Shown: piece by piece, positions 10,860 to 22,669 of the stretch
How the letters are laid out: each line of letters starts with the position of its first letter
Numbering within the stretch: the stretch's first letter is position 1
Assembly: GCA_005406025.1 (NCBI GenBank)
Contig: BGZK01001187.1
Location: 1-64,000 of the forward strand
Direction: 5' to 3'
From: Eumeta japonica
Lineage: Eukaryota > Arthropoda > Insecta > Lepidoptera > Psychidae
Length of the DNA: 64,000 nucleotides
Program-made: the position numbers and the translations under genes
The notes under the pieces: model-generated
Told to the model about the DNA's origin: nothing
The model's input: only the letters and a program-made list of their open reading frames with translations
Database searches by the model: none

Positions 10860-12945
10860 TAACTCACTCTTCTACTCAGAAGTTGTAAATTACATCAAAT
10901 TGGGTACTTCATTCGATAGATATCGTTAACGAAATATTTGCAAAAAAGATTTTTTTTTCAAAATAACTTTTAGAGTTCTTGTTGCATTGATCTTTGGTAT
11001 CCATCGACTTTCTTTTCTTAAACAACTGCCGATTAAAACCGAATAATATGTTCAATAGATACCTTAGTTTAAAAATTAAAAAAAAAAATAGCTCTTTATA
11101 TAAATAAATCTAAATGAAAGAAGTCCAAGATTTAAAAAAGTATTAAAATTATATTTTTGAACTCAAAAGCTTGAAAACACACAAAAATCATCATTGAGCG
11201 CAAACTGTAATTTACGTGTAATTTTAATAAAAGTTTCAGGAATGGCCTGTAAAATCAATTGTTTTTTAAATTTTTTAACTCGAAATTTTAATCTAGTTTT
11301 TGAGCTTTGAGACAACTATATTTTTTGAATTGGAGGAGCTCAAAACACATCAATAAATATTATTGCGGCAAGGGTGACCTACACGATCAACCATTTTATA
11401 ATTTTTTTTTGTATCCTAAAATTAAGACAGTACTATTTGCTTTAGACTTTTTTGTGCTAAGGAGGTGTCTAGCTTTGGCCATTCTCCTATATTTCATCAA
11501 TATCATACGATACGGTATCTTCTGGAACATTATATCGGTCAATAATTAATTTGCAATGGGCGTTTTATTCAAATAATAAACTATTTCTTTTTTGGTGCTA
11601 TTTTTCCTTGAGTAGATTCACTTAGAGAAAAATACCGCCAAGAAATAAAAAATAAAATTTAGAACCTTTAACCGTTATTAATTATGAGCATATATATTAC
11701 AAAAATAAATATCTGTTACTATGAATAATATATTTGTCCCGATGAAATTCTGGAGGATGCTGAATAATAGAATCACGGAAAGAAGGAAATCAGATAAGCG
11801 TGTACTCATATTAGTTTTAAGGTAACGTAGTGATAAATGCTATGGAATAAAAATATATAAGTTCGTCATTGCTTTTCTCCGAAGTAGCCCCGTTGTACCT
11901 GACCGGCGGGGGGCAGCCGCGGCCGGCTCGGCCTCCGCAAAAGGGAAACTGCTAATATGATTGCACTTGCTATTTTGCTACTATTTATAAAATATTGTAT
12001 TTTCTCTTGTACTATGAAACATTGAATGTGTCAAGGATTTTTAAAAATTAAATAGGGGTGATTCGGTGTTTATTAAAATCGATAAACTATTTAATTTAAA
12101 TTTAAATATGCGATTTAAGGAATTAAATCTGTGGTTATTGGAGAAGTATTTAAGTTCCGTGTGTAAAATAAAAAGATGTATAGTTCGAGACCGATCATTT
12201 GTGGATACTATTGAGATTTACTTATATCCGTCAATTAAAAAACTGTAATAAGAAAGTAGTAAGTTCTTATGAAAAAATAACTTATGTATTAACAAGAATA
12301 TAAAATTACAGAAAAGTATTCTCGAATATTGGCTGTATTCTGTAAATACAGCCGCTAAGAGGCTTCACTAAATTGTTATTTGAAGGTATATGCACCGTAA
12401 ATTAATGATCCACCGATACGATATTAATGATCGTGGATAATAGAACGATGTATTCAATATCATTTGGCGCAACATTAAAATAAAACCGTTACAAAAGCTT
12501 TTATATTTGATTTTCATTTTTAATGTAATTACGTTGCAGTTTTTTTTTAATTTAACCAAGTTCATTAAAACAATTTTTTTATTCAAATCAAACGTTTGAA
12601 TTAAGACTTTTTAATAAAGTACGATATATTCATTTTAAGTGACATACATCATAATCAACAGTTTGATTCCACAAAAAAGCTTTCAACAATTAATCAGGAA
12701 TATTTTTAATACTTTATATATTGACGATATTTGAGAGAATCATCATGGCCTAATGAGCATATTCCATCACTTGCTTAAAGTATTTGATTGCTTTGATAAC
12801 GAAATTTAAATTTTAATCTTAAACCTATGTTTGATAAACTAAGTATAATAAACGTAAAGAGAAAATGCATGGAAATATTGTTTTATTATTTATTATTCAA
12901 TATGGATATTTTGTAATCTATCTAATACTTTTAAACGAGCAATTC
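10860..12945. other. AT-rich sequence, no gene seen
   Basis: Short frames at 11307-11549, 12066-12248 and 12368-12586 have AT-driven composition and no motifs. A 60-bp GC-rich patch at 11885-11945 is listed separately. Confidence 0.5.
11885..11945. other. Isolated GC-rich patch
   Basis: About 60 bp including GACCGGCGGGGGGCAGCC and CGGCCGGCTCGG in very AT-rich surroundings. Too short to assign; could be a regulatory element or a fragment of a GC-rich repeat. Confidence 0.25.
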
Positions 12946-13134
12946 TTGTGCATATATATATATATATACAGAATCATGGAAACAGCTTCAATGATTTCCA
13001 TGAAATTTAGTATGCCAGGGGTTTTGGGGGCAATAAATCGATCTAGCTAGGTTTCATTTAAAAAAACAAACCTTGCTTTTGGGCAATGAATTAGAATATG
13101 AAGATAAATTTACAGTCAGTAAATAAATTTGCAC

Positions 13135-13185
13135 AGTTAGGTCCCGAATCTAGAAGATCGCGGTTCGATTCCGCATGACTAAATT
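13135..13185 (+). repeat. tRNA-like fragment, B-box type (possible SINE piece)
   Basis: Contains GGTTCGATTCCGC, a good match to the RNA polymerase III B box and tRNA T arm, preceded by AGATCGC. No convincing A box lies 30-60 bp upstream, so this is not a tRNA gene. Another tRNA-like string (GTCGGTAAAGCGGTTAG on the minus strand) lies at about 13270-13290 in the opposite orientation. Confidence 0.35.
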
Positions 13186-13564
13186 TTTTCGAGTTTTTTA
13201 GGTTTTTTTATCAAGTTTCTTCTTTTGTGAAAAAAAGGTTTTTTTGTGAGAAAAAATATTATTGGGAGCAACTAACCGCTTTACCGACACAGCAAAACTA
13301 GAGCTACTTGACAATAGAAGGCGTTGTTAAGCAACACTAAGCCAATAAGTGTTTCATTTGAAGTTAGACCAAGAAATCAATTATTTACTTATGTTATCGA
13401 TAAAATACGTGTCTTTTAATTAACGTTTTCACTTAAAAATGCCTAAAAAATCTTTGAAAAAAACGTGGTAAGATCGAAAAATACTGTTCATATTTCATCA
13501 GTATATATTTCGTATCTAAATATATTTTCCGAAAAAACACGACTAACCAAAAAAAAAAAAAAAT

Positions 13565-13581
13565 ACCGAGCGAAGCTCGGT
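13565..13581. repeat. ACCGAGC-GAA-GCTCGGT hairpin at a repeat end
   Basis: A perfect 7-bp stem with a GAA loop, directly after a long A run. I recall this hairpin as the terminal signature of a common lepidopteran repeat. Confidence 0.6.
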
Positions 13582-13599
13582 CATTCCGGTACTAATATT

Positions 13600-14240
13600 T
13601 ACGCAATGTAAAATACACATCAGATAAATATGTTATTTACATATTATTATCTATTTCGTATTTCGTTCCGTAGTCGTCTTGATTTTGACAAGATGTGTCC
13701 GTCGTTTATATAAATGTTCACATTTTTAGTAGTTTTAGTTTAGTTTACATCAAATATGTATTTACTGTTATAATACAATTTTCAGTTAGCCAGTCTTTAG
13801 CTGGTTCTACATAGGATACATATGCCATATGCATAATCTTATTGAGTGCTTTATAAATTAATTTAGTAGTATAACATGTAAGTATAGATTAATGCTCTAT
13901 GCAATAAAATATGAAAGTAAATAAATAATTATTGTGATGTTAGCCAGAAAGCGTTTTTCAATTGACATCAGAACTTAGTGATAACAAACAAATAGATAAT
14001 ATTAATAGTATATAAACATTTAAGTCATTTTTGATAATACATACCTCCAAAGGCTGAAATGCAGGCCCTTTTCTTCTTTTTAGTATATAGGAATAATTTA
14101 TTATGCTATTAACGAAATTCAAAATTAAATTTATCCGCAGGCAATACAATACAGCCTTTTAAATTTGATAGGAAATACAAGATATTCGATGATGCCAATA
14201 GTGCTTTTTGAAATGTTATTATTAGTCGGTTCGCAAAGAA
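13600..14240. other. AT-rich sequence, no gene seen
   Basis: No motif recognised between the repeat end and the jockey fragment. Confidence 0.5.
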
Positions 14241-14244
14241 CAAT

Positions 14245-14895
14245 ATAGGTATACCTAATGCTTGACGTGCTGCGGAAAATCGACAGTTCAAACCCGTCAG
14301 CGCATGCAGTTTTCGAGGCTGAGCACTGCCCTCTACTTCATATATTCTGTATATTAATACTTTACTGAGTATCGAGAACATTCGTTGCTATGCAGATAAC
14401 GGTAATGTGAACGCGTTATACTCCGACCACGTAGATATCCCTCGGGACCGTGTTGAAGAACATTAAAACTCATTCAAAATTAAAACCTAGTAATCTTTAG
14501 AACAAGCGTCGGGACGAGAATGATTTAACCTTGTCTGATTTAACTCCAGAAAGGCTCAAATCTGCTCTTATGCCGCTAAAAAAATCTCCCTTTGCCTCTT
14601 CTTCTCTCTTTGTTAGCGCTCCTCTTGGAACGACACTGAATATCCCGTCATCTTTCGTGTCGATGCATCCAAAGTGTTCTGTCTCACGATTATCTAAAAA
14701 GCAAAACAAAACTGCGACTTAACAGCTCAGGATGCCTAATAGATCGCGATTATATTTCATGTTGGAATATCGCCTTTTACTTTATAAGGCATAGATCCGG
14801 TTACTGGATTTGGAGTGCTGTTTTCATATTTCGGCTGGATCACCTCAATATGAAGTACATTGTATTGTGGAATTCGCCTTCCATAGGATATTTCT
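14245..14895 (+). pseudogene. Jockey-clade reverse transcriptase fragment
   Basis: Plus-strand translation, crossing frames, gives a decayed run of the jockey RT. SYILYINTLLSIENI and RCYADNGNVNALYSDHVDI correspond to the INDLLSI...CYADD catalytic region, with the last Asp replaced by Asn. VEEH, then NDLTLSDLTPERLKSAL with KKSPF correspond to the LNLVQFNP.KTQ and K.PF region, and YRLLLYKA and SAGSPQY to LLLYKAQIRPH.E and WAGSPQY. Both ends of the protein are missing and several stops are present. It is the only clear LINE piece in the window on the plus strand. A minus-strand frame at 14109-14381 is its shadow. Confidence 0.8.
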
Positions 14896-14899
14896 GCTG

Positions 14900-15165
14900 A
14901 TAGGCAGATAATATTTATTTTACATAATAGAGAAATTTGTGCTACACTTTAATATTTCCCCTGTTGTTTTGTTTAAGGAGAGTTTAAAGGAATAATTCTT
15001 ATGCTTATCCTTATTAATCCTTAATATACTTATGAAAATATATTATATGCACGAAAATATTTACAATCTAATTGTTGTTTTCTAAATGTACCCATGTTTA
15101 ATAAAATTCCTAATGAAATATTTACTTCCATTTCCATATTTTTTAATGTATTCTTAAAAACTCAC
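14900..15165. other. AT-rich spacer
   Basis: Nothing recognised. Confidence 0.4.
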
Positions 15166-15169
15166 GCCT

Positions 15170-15400
15170 GTTTCCTAAAAGAGTGCTACTAGAGTACTGC
15201 GGATATTACAGCTTACCACATTTCTCTCGCTTAGTCCGCTAATTTTTGCGTGTAAGCTCGTTGATATGAGGTTTTCAAAATTTGGCCCTTTTCTAGTATT
15301 GCACCAATTTGGTCTGCAAATGGTTTTAGAGCGACTCTTGCCAACCCTTTTATCACATATATCCGCTTTATCGATGTGTATCATCAGACTACATTTCTTA
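15170..15400 (-). pseudogene. Solo copy of the retroelement C-terminal tail
   Basis: The minus-strand open piece 15384-15175 reads DKRVGKSRSKTICRPNWCN, then RKGPNFENLISTSLHAKISG and LSERN. This lines up with KVGKGRPRKSYVDHIG...KRAKF...ASAIDELACKD...VRQER at 6780-7000. DNA identity is also visible, e.g. a shared AAAATTTGGCCCTTTT. No RT sequence accompanies it, so the tail travels separately from the R1-like RT. Confidence 0.55.
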
Positions 15401-15404
15401 TCCT

Positions 15405-18400
15405 TTCCAGACGGTCAAACCATCGCAATATACATTTGCTACTTTAGTCACTACATCTTCTTTCAAACCACACCCTTTTTTGACATACTGTTGCTACTTA
15501 CATTTTTCGAAGATACTCCACACTACCACCGACACAGGTATTGCATCTCCACTGTATTGATTTTACTTTCATTTTTCTTTTGCCTTACTCCGCTTTCATA
15601 AGCGTAGGGATTAGGACTCCGTAATGTATAGCGAAAGGCGCTTGTCACGAGGCACTTCTACTATTAATATTAGCAAACAAGGCTCCTCTCATTTTATTAC
15701 CGGCATTTATTCTCCTTTCAATTTTCTGTAATTATATGAATTTGGCTTATGCGTTTTTTTATTTTTTTATACAAATACAATGCTTCCAATGGGGCTAAAT
15801 GAAAAAGCACAATGTTCAAAAGAACTGAAAAAATGTTCCAACCTCATTACGATTTCAAGAAGAACGTTATTTTTCACACTAAATTTGAAATTATTTTTAG
15901 CGAAACATATTTTATTGGGTGTCGACGCGCGCGCCACCTGCACCGGCGGCGGCTGTCGAAATGATCTGCCCCACTCATCATTACCATTAATCACGCGCAC
16001 CTCGCGACGTTGATGGATATTATATTTTTTGACGAAAATTTATAGTAGATTGTTCTCGAGGCGCAAGGCAGTTTTTTTCAGCGTTTTTCAATATTTCAGT
16101 GTCGTCTTATAACCTGACGAGATTTGAAGAGATTATGTATTATTCATCCCGACTCGGAGAATCTTTGGATGGGAAAGCGCGGGCGGGCCGGGGGCAGGAC
16201 AATACGCGGCTTACGGGATTTATCATTTGAATGAACGAGCGCCGCCGGATGTTTCAATTGATCTTGTCCGCGTTGACGAGATTATGTCTGTAATTTAATC
16301 ATTCCTGACGATGCTAAGTGTTGATATTTCCATTCGTTTACGTGTTAAGTTCTCAAACGTTCATATCATTATCTCTTTGTTTTGTGGCCGCTCACGATAA
16401 TATCTTTTGTTCGGGCACGAAGCGGCAGACAGCTCCATCGCCAGCGCCGACTGTATGTTGCGAGTCTCATAGTCTGCTGACTGCTCGTTTAGTTATGCAC
16501 CACGCTCAAAGATGTCGCTAGGTACAGGCCTAAAATAACGCTATTTTTAATTTAAAATAATACATCAAGAACGGAAGTAGGTATCCTTCTCGAACAAAAA
16601 TTGAAGCAAATATAAAAACGTTATTACAATGTGTCGGAGAATGTACTAATTAGTTATTCTGTAGTTATGAATATGGTTCTGGATAACAAATTTGGGAATA
16701 AAATATATATAATTCTTTTAATTAAAATAAGATTTACCTTAAAAGTCTAATTCTTTTCACAAATATTGTCGCCTGCATTAGATTCCTGTAGTCGATTAGT
16801 ACTGAGGCCATACACATAATAGAAAGAAATTTATAGGGTGCTTTTTATAAGATCGGGTAGAGCAAGGTCGAATAGGCGAGGCTGTCTCTATCAATCGTGT
16901 GAAAACAGTCATAGCTTTTTAAACTTAAGTCTAATCGAGTTGAGAATAAAATAGTTGAATATCCTTTATGCCGTGTGGTAAATCGGAAGTGGCCTTAACA
17001 TATTTTTCTTTAAGACGTCCCTTTAATAAGAAGAGATTGAGTTTGTTGAAGCTTCGCACGTTATACTATCGACTCTCATATTAAATTGATGTGCGATTGT
17101 TATTTTTTACAGATGTAAGTCAATTGGTTAAAGATATTTTTACATATGTATTTGAATTCAAAATAGCATCTGCTATTAATCTTTAATTGCAAATTAATCG
17201 CAAATCTTACAAAATCACACCTTATACCCACACTGCAGCAAATAATTAATTATTTATTTTTCACTTAAACAAAAACATGCTGCTTTATGTTCATACATGA
17301 AATTAGTTAATAAAATAAAAGAATGTTTAATTTTCTAATTGCCATAATAAATAATACCGCATTAACTTTGTCGCTAAAACAATATCACTCAAGTTCTCAA
17401 ACACTTATCAAATCTTCATTCAACTGACAGCTTATTAACTATTAATTAACTGGATTACATTAAAATAATCTGAGTACCAAAGCTATGATTAGATAAAAAA
17501 TAGCTAATAAATACTTGCTAGTTAAATGATGATTAAGCATTTTTTATAGTATAGAGCCTTTATTTAAAATCTACTCGTTCTTTTAGGTTTAATACATGAC
17601 CATTGGGCATTGCCAGCTTTTTATTATTAAATTATTCATGTACAAAGTATATGCAAAAAATTCTGTCTAGTTTTTTTTACAATCATCTGTCCTTTATGTA
17701 ACGTCGTGATCACACGAGGCAAATCTATACAGAAAAAGAGAAAAATGTTTTTTAAAAAATTATGCTCTTCTTCCTTTTGGAGCGCTATTTTAATGTGAGT
17801 GCAATTTTATTGCCACGATCAGTTTTGAAAACGCTTCTATGCAATATTTATTATAAAATATTTCATCAATGCAACTCCTTCGGTTTATTTTGCAGCGAAC
17901 TGTACGTCAGTTAGCAGATATACTTAACTAAAAGATAAAGATGACAAATCGGACACGAATAAACTGCAAAAGTACAAATACAGAACTACTTATAAGACGT
18001 GATCCGGCACCAGCGTATTATGTAATATGAACTTCATGTATTAAAGTACAATTTACATTGTTATTTTTTTTATTCATTGTCTCTATACAGCAATATATTG
18101 TAGGCTATTTAAAATTGAACTGTTTTTATTAGAATTGTAGTATTTCATTATAGAACTATGAATTGTATGATAACAAAAAAATACTCACAAATCCTATTAT
18201 GTGCAAAATAGAATATATTATAACATAGAATATTTTACATTGTGAAGAAGCTCATTGATCACTATTTAATCAACCACGAACGAGCGATTAACTAACTTAA
18301 AATTTGAGATAATTTTGATATTAAAAATGGCGTAGATCAACGTTCTAACACTTCAATTACGCTTTATTTTAAGATTTGGATCCACTCGGTGTTAGTTAAC

Positions 18401-18655
18401 TGATAAGTAATTCGTTTCATCAGCATTTGGGCACACAAAATTATATTTAAATTAGTTTATGATAATTTATATCAGCTAAACAAAGAGCAATTTGATCAAT
18501 CGTTCATAACTCAGACCTAAGATTTCGTCAATGTAATGCGTAGCGTTACGTATGTCATTATGTAATGTCATTTAACAAATTATTGGATTTAAATAGGGAA
18601 TTTAAAATACATCATTTAACTACTAAAAATTAAACTAAAAGATGGATAAACGTAT
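15405..18655. other. Long stretch without recognised gene
   Basis: Contains two GC-rich patches, about 15915-15975 (GTCGACGCGCGCGCCACC and CGGCGGCGG) and 16165-16260 (GCGGGCGGGCCGGGGG), and otherwise AT-rich DNA. Short frames at 15266-15601, 15767-16013 and 16318-16521 show no motifs. From 16560 to 18650 I see nothing beyond AT-rich sequence. Confidence 0.5.
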
Positions 18656-18659
18656 TTTA

Positions 18660-19030
18660 AAACACATAAATCCCACTAATATTATAAAGGTGAATATTTA
18701 TATATTTTTTTACGCTCGTGATTCTAATTTAGGCTCAAACAGTTGGACGGATTGTAATTAAATTTTACGTATAGACAGACGTACATTATGTCCTGGATTA
18801 GGATATAGGATAATATCGAGTGCGAGATGTTTTATATCAAAAGCGAGATCGGGATTAAAATCAATAATGTGACCAGCGCCGGGACCGCTAGTGGAACCTA
18901 AATTTGGATTAATAGCGGGGTCAAGATCGGGAGTGAGAGCGAAACCCGATTCAGAATCGAGAGACGGCAAACGGAATCGGTAATGAAACCGAATTGAAAT
19001 CGACAACAACATCAGGATCGGGACCGATAT
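18660..19030 (+). repeat. Interspersed repeat with a decayed GGATCG-like hexamer array
   Basis: Begins with ATCCCACTAATATTATAAAG and a TTGGACGGATTGTAATTAAA stretch, a signature I recall from widespread arthropod repeats. It then passes through GTCCTGGATTAGGATATAGG into about 190 bp (18840-19030) built from variants of a G/A-rich hexamer (GGGATT, GGATCG, AAATCG). The minus-strand frame 18758-19012 follows the array and is not a gene. Confidence 0.55.
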
Positions 19031-20040
19031 TGTACGCTCATGTATCGTTGTATGCTCATGCGCGTGGAACCCAATTGTATATTAATAAATTATAAATTTT
19101 TCTCAACTTTACGTTTTGTGTTAATCTTCCATTGAGTATGATTCTAACTTATGTGCAGATTGAATGTCCATTTGCTTTTCACTGTAACGTAAAAACTCGT
19201 GAAGAACCCCATACGTGCTCCAGGCGTGAACGGCTTAATTATGATCCAGTTGTCGGAGGAGGTCTGTTCACTGCAGCTGCATGTTGTACGTGTTCTGGGC
19301 ACGGGCTGTACGAATACCGTAGACATGTGATTAAGACGTTTGCGGTTTGACATAAACATAATTTACGTATGAGAAGTCCATCTTCCTACGCAGTCTAAAA
19401 AAGAACGTGTGTATGAATTGTATGGACGGACTAAAACTACAGTTCTTTGGTGTGGTCGAAAGGACGCACGCTCAAACTGGAAATGATGAGACCGAGCGTT
19501 GGAGGCAGGTGTTAAATAAATGTTATCGGAGCTGAGTCAGCACTTAGCCAATACTTTACCGATGTAAATAACGTAATGATATTCTTCCGCCGTTTGCTAT
19601 TTTGGTACAGGATAATAATCTTTCAATTAGATAACAATTAGATTGTGGACACTATGTTCTTCTCTAAACCGAATCATTGACTATGCTCAGACTATACTTA
19701 GTATTTATCGAGGGTTTTAAAGTTTTTCTAAGCTAACCACATAAAATTGTCTGCAAAATAAGTAGGTATTATAACGTTGATTTTTCTATGTAATATGTTG
19801 CTGAATGAAGATAATATAAAGGAAATTATCTTGATTTTCGCCTAAATTCGCCTATTGAATAGAGAGAAATTTGTCCATTATCTTTCATTCTTGTCCATTG
19901 TCCAATCTCAACACGTTCAGAAGCTTTGTTTCATTACATTTACCGAAATTATATGTTTTATATTTAGCATTTTTTATGATCAAGCACTAGAAGTAAGGTT
20001 TTCAATACAAATTGAACTCAATTTTATTAAATTGTGTTTT
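19031..20040. other. No gene recognised; moderate-GC patch 19195-19560
   Basis: The 19195-19560 part is less AT-rich than its flanks and has paired frames on both strands (19132-19350 plus, 19144-19359 minus), but neither shows a family motif. It might be old coding or repeat DNA. Confidence 0.4.
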
Positions 20041-20044
20041 TAAT

Positions 20045-20290
20045 GATTCCTAAATACATGTAGTCTATATAAATAAAAATGAATCGCCAAAATATGTGTA
20101 CGCACATCATTTCATTCCCTTCAGAATTGGATAATTCTTTTTTGTTATATTTGTTATTGCCTAGACAAGGTTCATAAGAAATAAAATAGCCCTTTATATC
20201 TGTTTGTCTGTTTGTCCGGGGTATAATTGGAATGGCCGAACATTTCACTATGCGACTTTCACTAGAAAGTAAAAGTGCTTATTGGACTAT
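20045..20290. repeat. Interspersed repeat, TCTATATAAATAAAAATGAAT type
   Basis: Contains CTATATAAATAAAAATGAAT, then AATTGGATAATTCTTTTTTG and TCTGTTTGTCTGTTTGTCCG, a combination I recall from arthropod interspersed repeats of unknown mobilisation. The minus-strand frame 20027-20248 is a by-product. Confidence 0.5.
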
Positions 20291-20384
20291 ATGTAAAGTT
20301 CTTATATAGCGATATTTTATAGGCTTACTGCTTAAAAAGAAAATCTTTAAAAATAGGATAATTTATTGGAATTGAACCAAAACT

Positions 20385-20475
20385 TACGGATCATGAACAA
20401 AATCGGAATGGGATTAGATCGAGACAAAAGTAAGGACGTAGAGAGGGGTCGGGATTATGATAAACACAGCGTTAG
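20385..20475 (+). repeat. Decayed G/A-rich hexamer array
   Basis: AAATCGGAATGGGATTAGAT and similar six-base variants, like the array at 18840-19030. Confidence 0.4.
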
Positions 20476-20582
20476 CATTTCCTAGAAAATAGGGGTCGGA
20501 AATCTGTATAAAGGCGGGATCAAAATTTGCGTTTTATAGCAAAAAAATATGAGAAGGGTGTTTCATGCCTTGTGTGTTATGC

Positions 20583-20620
20583 CTACTAGCGTTTGTCCCC
20601 GGCTTCGACCACGTACTTGC
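20583..20620 (+). repeat. Repeat signature CTAGCGTTTGTCCCCGGCTTCG
   Basis: Matches the pattern CTAGC.TTTG.C..GC..CTTCG.CC.CG also seen at 53358-53405, a string I recall as a repeat end in many arthropod genomes. Confidence 0.5.
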
Positions 20621-20653
20621 ATCATTGAACCTAACTACAACACCCATTCTAAA

Positions 20654-20694
20654 AATTAATTTACTCATAATAAGCTACTATGAGTAAATTAATT
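20654..20694. repeat. Perfect fold-back palindrome, 16-bp arms
   Basis: Arms AATTAATTTACTCATA and TATGAGTAAATTAATT are perfectly complementary around the 9-nt spacer ATAAGCTAC. Confidence 0.85.
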
Positions 20695-20749
20695 ATTTAG
20701 AAAAACTATCCTCAAGTAATATTGACTATATTTTATTGTAACTTTACCC

Positions 20750-20925
20750 TTGGCTTCGTTGAAATCAGAACTGTGATCGGTAGCGGAATCGGAATTGAAA
20801 GCGGGACCGGGAGTAGTATCGAAGTCGACGCCGGGGTGTAAATCGAATGCGAAGCTGAAACGGAAATCAAAAGTGTGACTGGGATCCAAAACGACACCAG
20901 GACTGAAATTGACATCAATCGATAG
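20750..20925 (+). repeat. Third decayed hexamer array
   Basis: Runs such as GGTAGCGGAATCGGAATTGA and AAGCGGGACCGGGAGTAG. The minus-strand frames at 20689-20889 and 20733-20948 are translations of this array and show a matching Asp/Ser/Pro periodicity. Not genes. Confidence 0.5.
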
Positions 20926-20949
20926 AAAAAAAATAATTCTTCGTCCACG

Positions 20950-22660
20950 CTAGTGCAGCTGCGGGAATTGACTATAGGGGCAAGTTACATACCGCAAAGT
21001 GCAGAACAACGTTTGCCCGATCAGCTAATGAGTAACAAATAATGACATTCATGAAAAAAAAAATATAAGTTAAGTTCATTTTACATAACATGTTGATCAT
21101 GTTTGTATTTATTTTTTTACATGGCCAAACTATTATTATGAAAAAAAAAACAACAAGAAATTCTGTCTCAAATTTTCTAAAATCTCATATCGGCCGCGGC
21201 GGGTGTGGCGCGGCCGCTTTCATTGCGGCAGGGTCGCGCCGCTACAATGTTATTTTATTTATGGTTGCCATGGAAATTTGAGCTGTATTTCTCTGTGAAA
21301 AGGTACTTTTTGTATTACCTTTGTAATTCCCATATTTTTGCAGAACATGGTACGTCACAAACGCGTGTAAGTGAGAAATTGTCCCCCGGAGTGCAGCGAT
21401 ACGAACGAGCGGCCGTATCCGCCGCCCGTACGCATACGCAAATTGCGTGTCGAAACTTCAATGTGTTTATTATTTTTACCATATTTGTTTTACAAACTAT
21501 TTAATACTTCGAAAGCAATCATTAAACTGTTTTTTTAATACTTTCATCCAGCGTTTAAGTATGTGTTAATTGGAACGAGAGAGGATTTATTTTGTAGAAT
21601 TGGTACAAACATTCTGGCGAATCACGCTATACCACGTGTTTTTCCTATCACCGCTGTGTCTAAATTAAATCTCGTTGGAGGGATATTAAATAAAAATAAA
21701 TTTCTAAAAAAAATCAGTGGTGCATGTCAGCGACTGCGAACGGTGACGCGCGACTAGACAATTTTCTCGGTATATGTATAACAGGCAATGGGAGTAAATA
21801 CACGCATTTCTCGTTAGACTCAAACCAACATATGATAAATTGGCATCGAATGATGGTACCAGTCATACGTCGTTTAAATAAGCTCAAAACCTATTCAAAA
21901 TACACTTTAAAACACGGATCGGAGTGATTTAATTTCATAGGCAACAATTATCATGTAGCAGAGCCAAGCTGTGGTTAACTTGGCTGCAACACGGAGTTCG
22001 CATAAATTAAGAAAATTTCCTTTATAATTTTTTTCGAAAACGCCTCATATGTCACTTTTAAAAAATATAATTACACCTGCGCAGTAGGTGATTTGTAAGT
22101 TAATCGGCCCCTGCGCATGTATAAACATTGGTATTCATCGCTCATTTTTCGTGCCACTGATTTTGTATCGACTTTTATATTTGTGTTTAGAACTCAGCAC
22201 TTGCATAGTGTCGTAGTGTGATGTTGCGGACTGTGTTGGTGTAACATGACGGGCGGTCAATAAATTCTCGATGTAGATAGGAATATGGTGATGCATTTTT
22301 ATATATTTTTAAACATGGTCCCCCCTTCCCTTTATTTAACAATATCCTTCTTATAAAATGAATATATTAAATTTGCTAATTATTTTTCTTAAAAGAAAAC
22401 AATAACAACAAAACAAAAAAAATAAATAAAAAAGGCTAATAACATACTAGGATTTAATTCTCTCGAGGTTACGGATGTCTATTGATATAGTAACTATCTA
22501 GTCTTTGCTGGCTATCACGCTTAATTGTCTCTTAAAAAAAAGTTTTAAGAAACAATTCTTCTTAAATATGTCTGCAAAACATTCGCTCTGAATAAGTAAA
22601 AACTTTTCCATGCATTTAAACCACTTGAAAAATACCTCTGACCACTCTTTTTCAGGTAAC
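20950..22660. other. No gene recognised; two GC-rich patches
   Basis: GC-rich patches at about 21190-21240 (CGGCCGCGGCGGG, GCGGCCGC) and 21385-21450 (GAGCGGCCGTATCCGCCGCC). Short plus frames at 21090-21281, 21205-21504, 21563-21757 and 21724-21927 have no motifs. Confidence 0.45.
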
Positions 22661-22669
22661 TCAAAAATT

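Larger units (their letters stand above)
12950..13600 (+). repeat. Lepidopteran-type interspersed repeat with internal insertion
   Basis: Starts at a (TA)n run, continues with GGAAACAGCTTCAATGATTT, a GAAATTTAGTATG segment and GGGGGCAATAAATCGATC then TAGCTAGGT (12970-13050), and ends with the ACCGAGCGAAGCTCGGT hairpin at 13565-13581. I recall this start and end from one repeat family in lepidopteran genomes, where they lie close together. Here about 480 bp of unrelated sequence, including tRNA-like strings and poly(A)-like runs, separates them. A partial second copy of the start lies at 53556-53650. Confidence 0.6.

Noticed and set aside
13135..13185. Possible tRNA gene because of GGTTCGATTCC
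   Set aside because: No A box or acceptor stem; kept only as a tRNA-like fragment.
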